Assembly: GCA_035250485.1 (NCBI GenBank)
Contig: DATFFB010000138.1
Coordinates: forward strand, 1-6,803
Reading direction: 5' to 3'
Length of the DNA: 6,803 nucleotides
Source of the DNA: JACCTH01 sp035250485
GTDB taxonomy: Bacteria; Actinomycetota; Acidimicrobiia; Spongiisociales; ZC4RG35
Shown here: positions 1 through 5,798 of the stretch, one piece after another
Layout of the letters: each line of letters begins with the position of its first letter
Position numbering within the stretch: the first letter of the stretch is position 1
The notes under the pieces: generated by a model
Seen by the model: only the letters and a program-made list of their open reading frames with translations
Told to the model about the DNA's origin: nothing
The model's database searches: none
Made by a program: the position numbers and the translations under genes

Positions 1-1
1 C

Positions 2-277
2 ACCTACGACGGGGTGACGGCCCGGGGCCAGGAGCGAAATCAGACGGTGGCGATTCTGCGACGGATCTGGGATTTCATCCCGGTGGTGGGAGATATCTGG
101 ATTCCGTTCCTATTCCATTTCGACTTCGTCGATCAAGCCACCGGCCAGCAGGTGATGAGCAGCGAACGGGCGGTGGCGGTTCGAGACCGCTACACGATTC
201 AGGTCCCCGACCCCCGCCTGGACTTCCGGGTCGCGGCGTCGATGGCGGTGGCGCTCGACGCGTTGCAAAGCAGATAG
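2..277 (+). CDS. C-terminal part of a LURP-one-related / scramblase-like protein (5' end outside window)
   Basis: The frame is open from the left window edge, beginning acc tac gac, and stops at TAG 275-277. About 91 residues are visible. An internal GTG at 14 is a possible start, but the frame continues upstream without a stop and the fragment looks like a C-terminal domain, so I treat the gene as truncated by the window. The segment alternates aromatic-rich strands (IWIPFLFHFDFVD) with a turn (ATGQQVMSSER). It ends with a strand-helix pair, RDRYTIQVPDPRLD followed by a hydrophobic AASMAVALDALQ helix. That order recalls the end of the tubby-like/LURP-one-related fold, where a final hydrophobic helix plugs a beta barrel. 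No catalytic residues can be claimed and the function of bacterial members is poorly defined. Family membership is recognition from memory of the pattern. The reading frame itself is secure. Confidence 0.55.
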   Translation, partial: TYDGVTARGQERNQTVAILRRIWDFIPVVGDIWIPFLFHFDFVDQATGQQVMSSERAVAVRDRYTIQVPDPRLDFRVAASMAVALDALQSR

Positions 278-337
278 CCACCCTCGGCCCTGCGGGCCCT
301 CCCCTCAACACTCGCTTCGCCCGCTGGGGGGAAAAAC
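278..337. other. GC-rich spacer with a small hairpin, no gene
   Basis: This lies between the upstream gene's stop and the strong terminator. It holds a short dyad, GGCCC-TGC-GGGCC (286-298), followed by a pyrimidine-rich stretch, and then CCCC (301-304) facing a G run (326-331). On the plus strand the first dyad could act as a weak extra terminator for the gene ending at 277. No coding potential is evident. Confidence 0.3.
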
Positions 338-367
338 AAAAGAGGGGCCCTTTCGGGCCCCTCTTTT
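338..367 (-). terminator. Rho-independent terminator of groESL, probably bidirectional
   Basis: A perfect 13-bp inverted repeat, AAAAGAGGGGCCC (338-350) and GGGCCCCTCTTTT (355-367), encloses a 4-nt TTTC loop. On the minus strand the stem is followed by a T-rich run (complement of 331-337) and sits 4 nt past the groEL stop codon, so it is a textbook intrinsic terminator for groESL. On the plus strand only the TTTT within the stem follows the GC core, so it could also end the gene stopping at 277, but less efficiently. Confidence 0.9.
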
Positions 368-371
368 CGGA

Positions 372-2003
372 CTAGAAGTCCATGTCGCCGCCGCCACCGG
401 GATGACCGTGGGCAGCAGCTGGCTTTTCCTCCTTGCGCTCAGCAACCAAAGCATCGGTGGTGAGCAGCAGGGCCGCGATCGAAGCCGCGTTTTGCAGCGT
501 CGAGCGGGTGACTTTGGCCGGGTCGATGACTCCGGCCGCCATCAGGTCTTCGTAAATTCCGGTCTGGGCGTTGAAGCCGGTGTTGCCGGTTTCCGAGCGG
601 ACCCGCTCCACGACGACGCCCCCTTCGGCGCCGGCGTTGATGGCGATCTGACGCAGAGGCTCCTCGAGAGCCCGACGCACGATCAGGCGTCCGGTCTTCT
701 CGTCATCGGTGCCACCGCGCAGTTTGTCGACCGCGCCCTGGGCCCGAAGCAATGCGACTCCACCACCGGGAACGATGCCCTCTTCAACCGCGGCGCGGGT
801 GGCAGAGACAGCATCCTCGATGCGATGCTTCTTCTCCTTCAACTCGACCTCGGTAGCGGCGCCGACCTTGACCACCACGACACCGCCGGAGAGCTTGGCC
901 AGCCGCTCCTGAAGCTTCTCGCGGTCCCAATCGGAGTCGGTGTTCTCGATCTCTCGCTCGATCTGCTTGATCCGAGCCTTGACATCGGTGTCCTTGCCCC
1001 CGCCATCGACGATGGTGGTGGCGTCCTTGGTAATGACCACCTTGCGGGCGCTGCCCAGCATGTCCAAGGAGACATTCTCGAGCTTGAGACCCACCTCTTC
1101 GGAGATGACGGTGCCACCCGTGAGAATGGCGATGTCCTGGAGCATGGCCTTCCGGCGCTCACCAAACCCGGGGGCCTTGACCGCCGCCGAGGAGAAGGTG
1201 CCGCGAATCTTGTTGACGACCAGGGTCGCCAAAGCCTCGCCTTCGACATCTTCGGCCAGAACCAGGACGCTGCGGGAGGCCTGCATCACTCGCTCCAGCA
1301 CCGGCAACAGGTCGTTGACCGAGCTGATCTTCTGGTTGGCGATCAAGATGTAGGGGTTCTCGAGAACGGCCTCTTGGCGATCGGCATCGGTGACGAAGTA
1401 GGCAGAGGTCAGCCCCTTGTCGAACTGCATGCCCTCGGTGAACTCGAGCTCGAGACCAAAGGTCTGACCCTCCTCCACCGTGATGACGCCGTCCTTGCCC
1501 ACCTTGTCGAATGCTTCGGCGATGGTCTTGCCGACGGACATGTCGTTGTTCGCCGAGATCGAGGCGACTGCGGCCACCTTCTTGGTCTCGATCGGGGTGG
1601 AGAGATCGCCGATGGCCTTTACTACCGCGTCGACGGCCTGCTCGATGCCTCGCTTGAGGTCCATCGGGTTGGCCCCGGCGGCGACGTTACGAAGACCTTC
1701 TTTGACCATCGACTGCGCCAAAACGGTGGCGGTGGTGGTCCCATCGCCGGCGACATCGTTGGTCTTGGTGGCAACTTCCTTGGTGAGCTGAGCACCCATG
1801 TTCTCCCATGGGTCGTCCAACTCGATTTCCTTGGCGATGGTGACGCCGTCGTTGGTGATGGTGGGAGCGCCCCACTTCTTTTCCAACACGACGTTGCGGC
1901 CCTTGGGACCGAGCGTCACCTTGACCACATCGGCGAGCTTGTTGACGCCCGCCTCGAGGCCGCGGCGGGCGTCCTCGTCAAAACGTAGATCCTTAGCTGG
2001 CAT
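372..2003 (-). CDS. groEL: 60-kDa chaperonin GroEL
   Basis: This encodes GroEL, the ATP-driven double-ring cytosolic chaperonin that folds proteins inside a cavity capped by GroES. At 543 residues it has the usual full length. Visible landmarks are the nucleotide-binding LGPKGRN loop (31-37) and DGTTT (87-91), whose Asp87 corresponds to the E. coli residue. The apical YFVTD stretch is at 202-206. RIED (394-397) carries the catalytic Asp397, the counterpart of E. coli Asp398. The chaperonin signature AAVEEGIVPGGG lies at 404-415. The tail, AAAHGHPGGGGDMDF, combines a short His-containing segment with a Gly/Met ending. The ATG start is supported by AAGGAG (complement of 2011-2016) 7 nt upstream, inside the 15-nt gap after groES. 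The gene is cotranscribed with groES and ends in a strong terminator. A long open frame on the opposite strand is only a codon-usage shadow. Confidence 0.98.
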   Translation of the reverse strand: MPAKDLRFDEDARRGLEAGVNKLADVVKVTLGPKGRNVVLEKKWGAPTITNDGVTIAKEIELDDPWENMGAQLTKEVATKTNDVAGDGTTTATVLAQSMVKEGLRNVAAGANPMDLKRGIEQAVDAVVKAIGDLSTPIETKKVAAVASISANNDMSVGKTIAEAFDKVGKDGVITVEEGQTFGLELEFTEGMQFDKGLTSAYFVTDADRQEAVLENPYILIANQKISSVNDLLPVLERVMQASRSVLVLAEDVEGEALATLVVNKIRGTFSSAAVKAPGFGERRKAMLQDIAILTGGTVISEEVGLKLENVSLDMLGSARKVVITKDATTIVDGGGKDTDVKARIKQIEREIENTDSDWDREKLQERLAKLSGGVVVVKVGAATEVELKEKKHRIEDAVSATRAAVEEGIVPGGGVALLRAQGAVDKLRGGTDDEKTGRLIVRRALEEPLRQIAINAGAEGGVVVERVRSETGNTGFNAQTGIYEDLMAAGVIDPAKVTRSTLQNAASIAALLLTTDALVAERKEEKPAAAHGHPGGGGDMDF

Positions 2004-2018
2004 GACTTTGCTCCTTAC

Positions 2019-2309
2019 TCAAGAAACGACGGCCAGGATGTCGCGGGCCGACAGCACCAAGTACTCCGTGCCTTCGAGCTTGACCTCGGTGCCGGCGTAC
2101 TTCGAATAGAGCACGCGCTCTCCCTTTTTGACGTCAACCGGCATGCGCTTGCCGTCGTCATTGAGAGCACCCGGTCCGACCTCGAGCACCTCACCGATCA
2201 TCGGCTTTTCCTTAGCCGTGTCGGGGATGACCAGGCCGGAAGCGGTCTTCTGCTCGAGCTCATCCTCGGCTTTGACGACGACGCGATCGCCAAGCGGGCG
2301 AAGCTTCAT
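2019..2309 (-). CDS. groES: 10-kDa co-chaperonin GroES
   Basis: This encodes GroES, the heptameric lid that binds the GroEL apical domains and closes the folding chamber. It has 96 residues, the normal family length. It begins KLRPLGDRVVVK (2-13) and carries the flexible mobile loop around residues 19-36. Within that loop GLVIP (25-29) is the hydrophobic segment that contacts GroEL. The YSKYAGTEVK strand (68-77) and the ending YLVLSARDILAVV are typical. The ATG start is supported by a strong AGGAGGAG (complement of 2315-2322) close upstream. It is the first gene of the groES-groEL pair and lies directly below two CIRCE operators, so it is expected to be heat-inducible through HrcA repression. 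No anomalies are seen. Confidence 0.98.
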   Translation of the reverse strand: MKLRPLGDRVVVKAEDELEQKTASGLVIPDTAKEKPMIGEVLEVGPGALNDDGKRMPVDVKKGERVLYSKYAGTEVKLEGTEYLVLSARDILAVVS

Positions 2310-2333
2310 CTGGACTCCTCCTGTCTGAAACGG

Positions 2334-2360
2334 TTAGCACTCGCTCCTGCGGAGTGCTAA
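2334..2360 (-). promoter_or_regulatory. CIRCE operator, perfect copy (HrcA site 1)
   Basis: TTAGCACTC (2334-2342), 9 nt, then GAGTGCTAA (2352-2360) is an exact match to the CIRCE consensus, TTAGCACTC-N9-GAGTGCTAA. It lies 24 bp upstream of the groES start codon. CIRCE is the binding site of the HrcA repressor, so this predicts repression of groESL at normal temperature and release on heat shock. If the promoter proposed nearby is right, this copy lies at the transcription start and in the 5' leader, where it could also fold as an RNA hairpin. Confidence 0.96.
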
Positions 2361-2364
2361 CAGC

Positions 2365-2394
2365 ACGTTAGCAATCACCCTGGGGGAGTGCTAA
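2365..2394 (-). promoter_or_regulatory. Candidate groESL promoter embedded in CIRCE site 2
   Basis: Read on the minus strand, TTAGCA (complement of 2389-2394) is a 4/6 match to the -35 consensus. It is followed after 18 nt by TAACGT (complement of 2365-2370). TAACGT has the TAnnnT form and a TGC extension immediately upstream, like an extended -10. Transcription would start near 2358, giving a leader of about 50 nt. Both hexamers would then lie largely in the arms of the second CIRCE copy, which would make repression direct. The -10 match is only moderate and no transcript data support it. Confidence 0.45.
2368..2394 (-). promoter_or_regulatory. CIRCE operator, one mismatch (HrcA site 2)
   Basis: TTAGCAATC (2368-2376), 9 nt, then GAGTGCTAA (2386-2394) is a second CIRCE copy. 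It differs from consensus at one base in the left arm (A for C at 2374). It is separated from the first copy by 7 bp and the centres are 34 bp apart, a little over three helical turns. The tandem arrangement suggests two HrcA dimers on nearly the same DNA face. The mismatch predicts weaker binding than the perfect copy. Confidence 0.93.
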
Positions 2395-2449
2395 TCGGGA
2401 ATCCGGCGCAGCTTCGGGATCCCGTGGTCTCGAGCGCGGTCCTCTGAGA

Positions 2450-3451
2450 TCAGAGTCGCCGGCCTGGATCGACCGGGGCCGCCCAGTCGCTGATGTGACC
2501 CTTCTCCAGCCAATGTCCGGCCGTAACACCGATCATGGCGGCGTTGTCCGTGCAGAGCGCCGGCGCCGGTAGGCACAACGTCACTCCTCGGCTCCCCGCC
2601 TCTTCCTCGAGCCGAGCCCGGAGGCGGCGATTGGCCAGCACTCCCCCCCCGGCCCCGAGCACCTTGACCCCGGTGTCGTCGACCGCCCGCATGGTCTTGT
2701 CCACCAGCACGTCGACGATCGCCTCCTGGACCGAGGCGGCGACGTCGGCCCGAGGTGGCAGCTCGCCGCTCAGCCTGGCCTTGCGGAGATATGTGCTCAC
2801 CGAGGTCTTCAGTCCTGAGAAAGACACGTGGTAGGGCCGATCGGGAATCGCCCGCGGAAAGGCCACCGCGCGGGGATCTCCACCCTCGGCCGCCCGATCG
2901 ATCTCGGGCCCGCCTGGAAAGGCGAGGCCGAGGAGCCGGGCGAGCTTGTCGAAGGCCTCGCCGGCAGCGTCGTCGATGGTTTCCCCCATCACCTGGTACT
3001 CGCCCCAATCGCTGGCGTGGATTATCTGAGAGTGGCCGCCCGAGGCGAGGAGCACGACCGCCGGAGGCTGAAACGAATCGAACTCGATCCGTGGCGCCAT
3101 CAAGTGTCCCTCCATATGATCGACACCGATGAAGGGCAGCTGCCGGGCGAAAGCGGTCGCCTTGGCAAAGGAGTGTCCCACCAGCAGCGCCCCCACGAGC
3201 CCCGGGCCGGCGGTGGCCGCCACCGCATCGAGATCGGCCGGGTGGACGCCGGACTCGACCAGGGCCCGATGGGTGAGGGGGCGGATGGCCTCGACGTGCG
3301 CCCGGGCCGCCACTTCCGGCACCACTCCCCCAAAGCGAGCATGCAAACCGACTTGCGAGGACAGGATCGAGGAGAGCACCTCGCGCCCTTTGACCACCGC
3401 CACCGCGGTCTCATCGCAGCTGGTCTCAAAAGCGAGGACCAGCGGGGTCAT
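2450..3451 (-). CDS. tsaD: tRNA t6A37 threonylcarbamoyltransferase TsaD
   Basis: TsaD transfers the threonylcarbamoyl group from threonylcarbamoyl-AMP to A37 of tRNAs reading ANN codons, acting in the cytosol with TsaB and TsaE. The 333-residue protein matches the family length. It has the ASKHA-type start FETSCDET (8-15), the metal-binding HMEGH with His112 and His116, and GGHSQ (138-142). GETIDDAAGEAFDK begins at 156, FPGGPEID is at 178-185, SGLKT at 212-216 and GGGVLAN at 268-274. CTDNAAMI (300-307) carries the third metal ligand, Asp302. The frame is open further upstream, but the ATG at 3451 gives the conserved N-terminus and overlaps the rimI stop as ATGA. That overlap points to translational coupling; only a weak AGGA lies 9 nt upstream. 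The gene was formerly called gcp. Confidence 0.97.
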   Translation of the reverse strand: MTPLVLAFETSCDETAVAVVKGREVLSSILSSQVGLHARFGGVVPEVAARAHVEAIRPLTHRALVESGVHPADLDAVAATAGPGLVGALLVGHSFAKATAFARQLPFIGVDHMEGHLMAPRIEFDSFQPPAVVLLASGGHSQIIHASDWGEYQVMGETIDDAAGEAFDKLARLLGLAFPGGPEIDRAAEGGDPRAVAFPRAIPDRPYHVSFSGLKTSVSTYLRKARLSGELPPRADVAASVQEAIVDVLVDKTMRAVDDTGVKVLGAGGGVLANRRLRARLEEEAGSRGVTLCLPAPALCTDNAAMIGVTAGHWLEKGHISDWAAPVDPGRRL

Positions 3452-3945
3452 GTTCCGAGGTCCTGGCGGATCGAGTCGAGCCTCTCCTGGTAGAGGTCGC
3501 CGTCGATGTCGTGAACCCACATGATGAGGGCGTCTTCGTCGCGGTAGTAATCCTTGCGCACTCCTACCGGCGCCATCCCGAACTTGTTGTAAAGCGCCTG
3601 GGCATTGCGATTCGAGACCCGGACTTCCAAGGTCAAACTGGCGGCGCCCGCCGACCGGGCGGCGGAGGCGAGCTCGAGCATCAGACGGGTGCCGATGTTG
3701 CGGCCCCGCCAGGCCGCAGCGACGGTTACCGAGGTGATATGGGCATCGGGGAGCACCACCATCAACCCGCCATAGCCAGCGATGCCGTCGGGGCCTTCGG
3801 CCACGAGATACGTCCTGCCAGCCGCGACCAACTCGTCGCGAAAGATCTGTTCCGTCCAGGGCACGGGATAGGTGTCCTCCTCGATCCTGCGGCAGGCCGC
3901 GATGTCGGCCTCAGACATCATCCGGATCACGAAGCCGACGACCAC
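3448..3945 (-). CDS. rimI: GNAT N-acetyltransferase RimI-like (ribosomal protein / TsaD-linked)
   Basis: This is a single-domain GNAT acetyltransferase of the RimI family, which uses acetyl-CoA to acetylate protein alpha-amino groups. The classical substrate is ribosomal protein S18, but actinobacterial RimI may act more broadly. In the 165-residue reading, TSVTVAAAWRGRNIGTRL (71-88) holds the acetyl-CoA loop. Its first glycine position in the R-x-x-G-x-G pattern is Asn83. EVRVSNRNAQALY (107-119) supplies Glu107 and Tyr119, with the same 12-residue spacing as the catalytic Glu103/Tyr115 pair of Salmonella/E. coli RimI. YYRDEDALIMW (133-143) closes the fold. Two GTG starts compete. GTG 3945 is only 4 nt below GGAGG (complement of 3950-3954). 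GTG 3930 forms a GTGA overlap with the tsaB stop, like its neighbours, and begins near the conserved IRMMSEADI. The stop overlaps the tsaD start. Confidence 0.9.
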   Translation of the reverse strand: MVVGFVIRMMSEADIAACRRIEEDTYPVPWTEQIFRDELVAAGRTYLVAEGPDGIAGYGGLMVVLPDAHITSVTVAAAWRGRNIGTRLMLELASAARSAGAASLTLEVRVSNRNAQALYNKFGMAPVGVRKDYYRDEDALIMWVHDIDGDLYQERLDSIRQDLGT

Positions 3946-4637
3946 GGATCCTCCGGTGCCAGCTTGTCCCAGTTGAGGTTGACGTCGGGTTCGCGCAGAT
4001 AAAGAGGAGTCAGGGGCTCGGAGGCGAAGTTGTCCCGCTCGAGTTTCGACATCCCGATCTCGAGCACAGCCCGCACAGCGGGATACCGCGGCCGCCCCAC
4101 CTTGACCCGGTGCTGGCCTCGCAAGACTGAATCAGGGAGCGCGGGAACGTCTCCCACCACCAATGGGTTTCCGGGGTCAGACATCAGCACGTCTCGCAAC
4201 TGATCGGGGTGCATGAGCTCGGCCTCGGAGTCGCGCACTACGCCCCCGGGTACCGGCCGGAAGGTGGAGACAGCAAGTTCGCCCCGTCGCACATCGACGA
4301 TCGAGAAGATGTGGCGATGCCCGGTTGACGCCGCCAGGGCCTGGGCGTCGAGGGAGGATGCTGTGACCACCGGAATTCCCAGCGCGGCCGAAAGTCCCTG
4401 GGCCGTGGCGATCCCGACCCGGATCCCGGTGTAGAGCCCGGGGCCGACGTCCACCACGATGGCGTCGAGGTCGTCGGGGAACCAGCCGGCTTGGTCGAGG
4501 CAGAAGTCGATGGCGGGCACGAGGAAGGTGCCGTGCCCGATCCGATCGACTCGGGTGGCTGTCGCCTGCACCTGTCGATCGAGGGTCAGCGCCACCGCCG
4601 ATTGGGCAGTGGCGGTCTCGATCGCGAGCAGCCTCAC
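3927..4637 (-). CDS. tsaB: tRNA t6A37 modification protein TsaB
   Basis: TsaB is the non-catalytic ASKHA-fold partner that dimerises with TsaD and bridges TsaE in bacterial t6A37 synthesis. With a GTG start at 4637 the protein has 236 residues, near the 231 of E. coli. It starts MRLLAIETAT. It carries GPGLYTGIRVG (65-75), the family's G-P-G-x-[FY]-T-G-[LI]-R motif, a DVRRGE segment (115-120) and the typical ending PLYLREPDV (211-219). The frame is open a further 46 codons upstream, but that extension is the tsaE region read out of frame and is not TsaB-like. The chosen GTG overlaps the tsaE TGA as GTGA, and no Shine-Dalgarno sequence precedes it. Translation therefore probably depends on ribosomes finishing tsaE. 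The 3' end overlaps rimI. Confidence 0.95.
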   Translation of the reverse strand: MRLLAIETATAQSAVALTLDRQVQATATRVDRIGHGTFLVPAIDFCLDQAGWFPDDLDAIVVDVGPGLYTGIRVGIATAQGLSAALGIPVVTASSLDAQALAASTGHRHIFSIVDVRRGELAVSTFRPVPGGVVRDSEAELMHPDQLRDVLMSDPGNPLVVGDVPALPDSVLRGQHRVKVGRPRYPAVRAVLEIGMSKLERDNFASEPLTPLYLREPDVNLNWDKLAPEDPWSSAS

Positions 4638-5089
4638 AACAGCAAACCGCCCGGCAGGCGCGAGGCCCACCTCCCGCTCGGGGTAAATGAGATCGTGCGG
4701 GATTCGTCGGCACCGACCTCGAAATCGATGCGGAGATGATCGCCCGGCAATTCCGCCTCGATTGCGTCCCCCCACTCAATCACGAGCACGCCGTCTTCCG
4801 AAGCAGCCACGAGATCGAGGTCTTCGAATTCATTGCGGGTCCGGAGCCGGTAGATGTCGGCGTGGGTGAGAGGGAGGAAGCCGGTTCGATATTGACGCAC
4901 GAGCACGAAGGAGGGACTGGTCACCATCTCCTCCACCCCGAGACCGGCGGCGAGCCCACCGACAAAGAGCGTTTTTCCCGAACCGAGCTCACCGACCAGC
5001 AAGACAATGTCACCAGCTTCGAGCATCGGCGCAAGACGGACGCCAAGGTTGGCCGTGTCCGCCGGCAACCGGCAGCAAGCCTCAAACAT
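4634..5089 (-). CDS. tsaE: tRNA t6A37 modification ATPase TsaE
   Basis: TsaE is the small P-loop ATPase that binds the TsaB-TsaD dimer and is needed for repeated rounds of t6A37 synthesis. The protein has 151 residues, normal for the family. It has Walker A GELGSGKT (33-40), the switch-like VTSPSFVLV (56-64), HADIYRL (76-82), the conserved VIEWGD (103-108) and LPGDHLRI (114-121). The ATG at 5089 is the only reasonable start and lies 12 nt after the glycosylase stop. The intervening bases contain no purine-rich ribosome-binding site, so reinitiation after the upstream gene is likely. The frame is the same as that of the upstream gene, separated by its TGA and four codons. Its stop overlaps the tsaB start. 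Confidence 0.95.
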   Translation of the reverse strand: MFEACCRLPADTANLGVRLAPMLEAGDIVLLVGELGSGKTLFVGGLAAGLGVEEMVTSPSFVLVRQYRTGFLPLTHADIYRLRTRNEFEDLDLVAASEDGVLVIEWGDAIEAELPGDHLRIDFEVGADESRTISFTPSGRWASRLPGGLLL

Positions 5090-5101
5090 CGCCGACGCCG
5101 A

Positions 5102-5716
5102 TCACGTGAAAAGGTTCATCTGCTCACTTGCTTTCTCCAGCACCGGGGGCGGAACTCGGGGCGTTTCCAGCGCCCGGCTGATGAGCTGGAAGTCGTTCTG
5201 CATCTCCGGAATTAACGAGTTCGGCGAGCGCAGGGCGGCGGCGGGGTGATAGGTGGGCACCAACAACCGTCCCTGCCACCACGGATAGCTGCGACCACGC
5301 AGACGGGTGATCCCGGTGTCGGTGCGGAGGAGGAGCTTGGTGGCAAAGTTGCCGAGTGTGGCCACCACATTCGGGTCGATCAAGCCGATCTGAGCCCGCA
5401 AGTAGCCCTTGCAGCAGTCGATCTCGTCAGGGAGCGGATCTCGATTGCCGGGCGGCCGGCACTTGATGACGTTGGCGATATAGACGTCCTCGCGAGAAAG
5501 GCCGATCTCAGATAGCAGGCGGTTGAGCAGCTGTCCGGCCGCTCCGACGAAGGGTTCGCCCTGCTGGTCTTCGTTGAAGCCGGGAGCCTCGCCGACAAAC
5601 ATCAGGTCCGCCGTCGGATCGCCCACCCCAAAGACCACCTGGGTGCGGGTCTCGGCGAGCCGGCAGCGGGTGCAAACCAGGGCCTCCTCGGCTAAATCCC
5701 GCAGGGCTTCGCTCAT
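5102..5716 (-). CDS. Family 4 (Fe-S) uracil-DNA glycosylase
   Basis: This encodes a family 4 uracil-DNA glycosylase, which removes uracil from DNA as the first step of base-excision repair. With ATG 5716 the protein has 204 residues. It has four cysteines placed for a 4Fe-4S cluster: Cys15 and Cys18 (CTRC), Cys86 (IKCRPPGNRDP) and Cys102. The uracil-pocket motif GEAPG is at 42-46 within GEAPGFNEDQQGEPFVG. The second active-site motif TYHPAAALR (155-163) carries His157. A Pro-rich linker (185-191) leads to a tail with QMNLF (199-203) just before the last residue, which resembles a sliding-clamp-binding pentapeptide. A GTG at 5734 would add six residues, but ATG 5716 fits the family start better. 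Neither start has a well-spaced ribosome site; GGAG lies only 2 nt from the ATG. It is the first gene of the leftward cluster that continues with tsaE. Confidence 0.93.
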   Translation of the reverse strand: MSEALRDLAEEALVCTRCRLAETRTQVVFGVGDPTADLMFVGEAPGFNEDQQGEPFVGAAGQLLNRLLSEIGLSREDVYIANVIKCRPPGNRDPLPDEIDCCKGYLRAQIGLIDPNVVATLGNFATKLLLRTDTGITRLRGRSYPWWQGRLLVPTYHPAAALRSPNSLIPEMQNDFQLISRALETPRVPPPVLEKASEQMNLFT

Positions 5717-5768
5717 CGCTCCAAAGGTACCCACCTCCGAGCAGGGGTTTGCCCCAAGGGCCGTCGGG

Positions 5769-5774
5769 TAATAT
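5769..5774 (+). promoter_or_regulatory. Candidate -10 element of a leaderless desaturase transcript
   Basis: TAATAT fits the TAnnnT form of an actinobacterial -10 element. It ends 9 nt before the GTG at 5784, so the expected transcription start falls on or within a few bases of the start codon. No Shine-Dalgarno sequence precedes that GTG. Together these suggest a leaderless mRNA. No good -35 is visible at 16-18 nt upstream. Confidence 0.4.
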
Positions 5775-5798
5775 TCAAATCCAGTGGCGTTTGATCAA
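5770..5798 (-). promoter_or_regulatory. Candidate promoter for the glycosylase-tsaEB-rimI-tsaD operon
   Basis: On the minus strand TTGATC (complement of 5793-5798) is followed after 17 nt by AATATT (5770-5775). Each hexamer matches 4 of 6 consensus bases with ideal spacing. Transcription would start near 5762, leaving a leader of about 30-45 nt depending on the start codon used. The -35 element would lie inside the divergent desaturase coding sequence. The AATATT is palindromic and overlaps the -10 proposed for the opposite direction. This is the only AT-rich island upstream of the operon. Confidence 0.4.

Noticed and set aside
402..1988. A 528-codon open frame on the plus strand opposite groEL
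   Set aside because: It is in exact codon register with groEL, so stops would need TTA, CTA or TCA codons in groEL, which are avoided in GC-rich genes. Its protein has no recognisable fold, and groEL is certain.
2415..2455. Palindrome CGGGATCCCG (2415-2424) and dyad CTCTGA-GA-TCAGAG (2442-2455) after tsaD
   Set aside because: The stems are short, have no T run and too little loop to terminate RNA. The second overlaps the tsaD stop codon. No function can be supported.
2391..3008. Arg/Gly-rich open frame overlapping tsaD on the same strand
   Set aside because: It lies inside the certain tsaD gene in another frame. Its composition is typical of an out-of-frame GC-rich translation and it would run through the CIRCE region.
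4638..4775. N-terminal extension of TsaB and the long second frame in this region
   Set aside because: These codons overlap tsaE. The extension is Arg/Gly-rich and unlike any TsaB, and the GTGA overlap at 4634-4637 gives the normal family start and length.
5744..5755. GGGG-TTTG-CCCC dyad between the divergent genes
   Set aside because: A 4-bp stem is expected by chance in DNA this GC-rich, and it is in the wrong place for a terminator.
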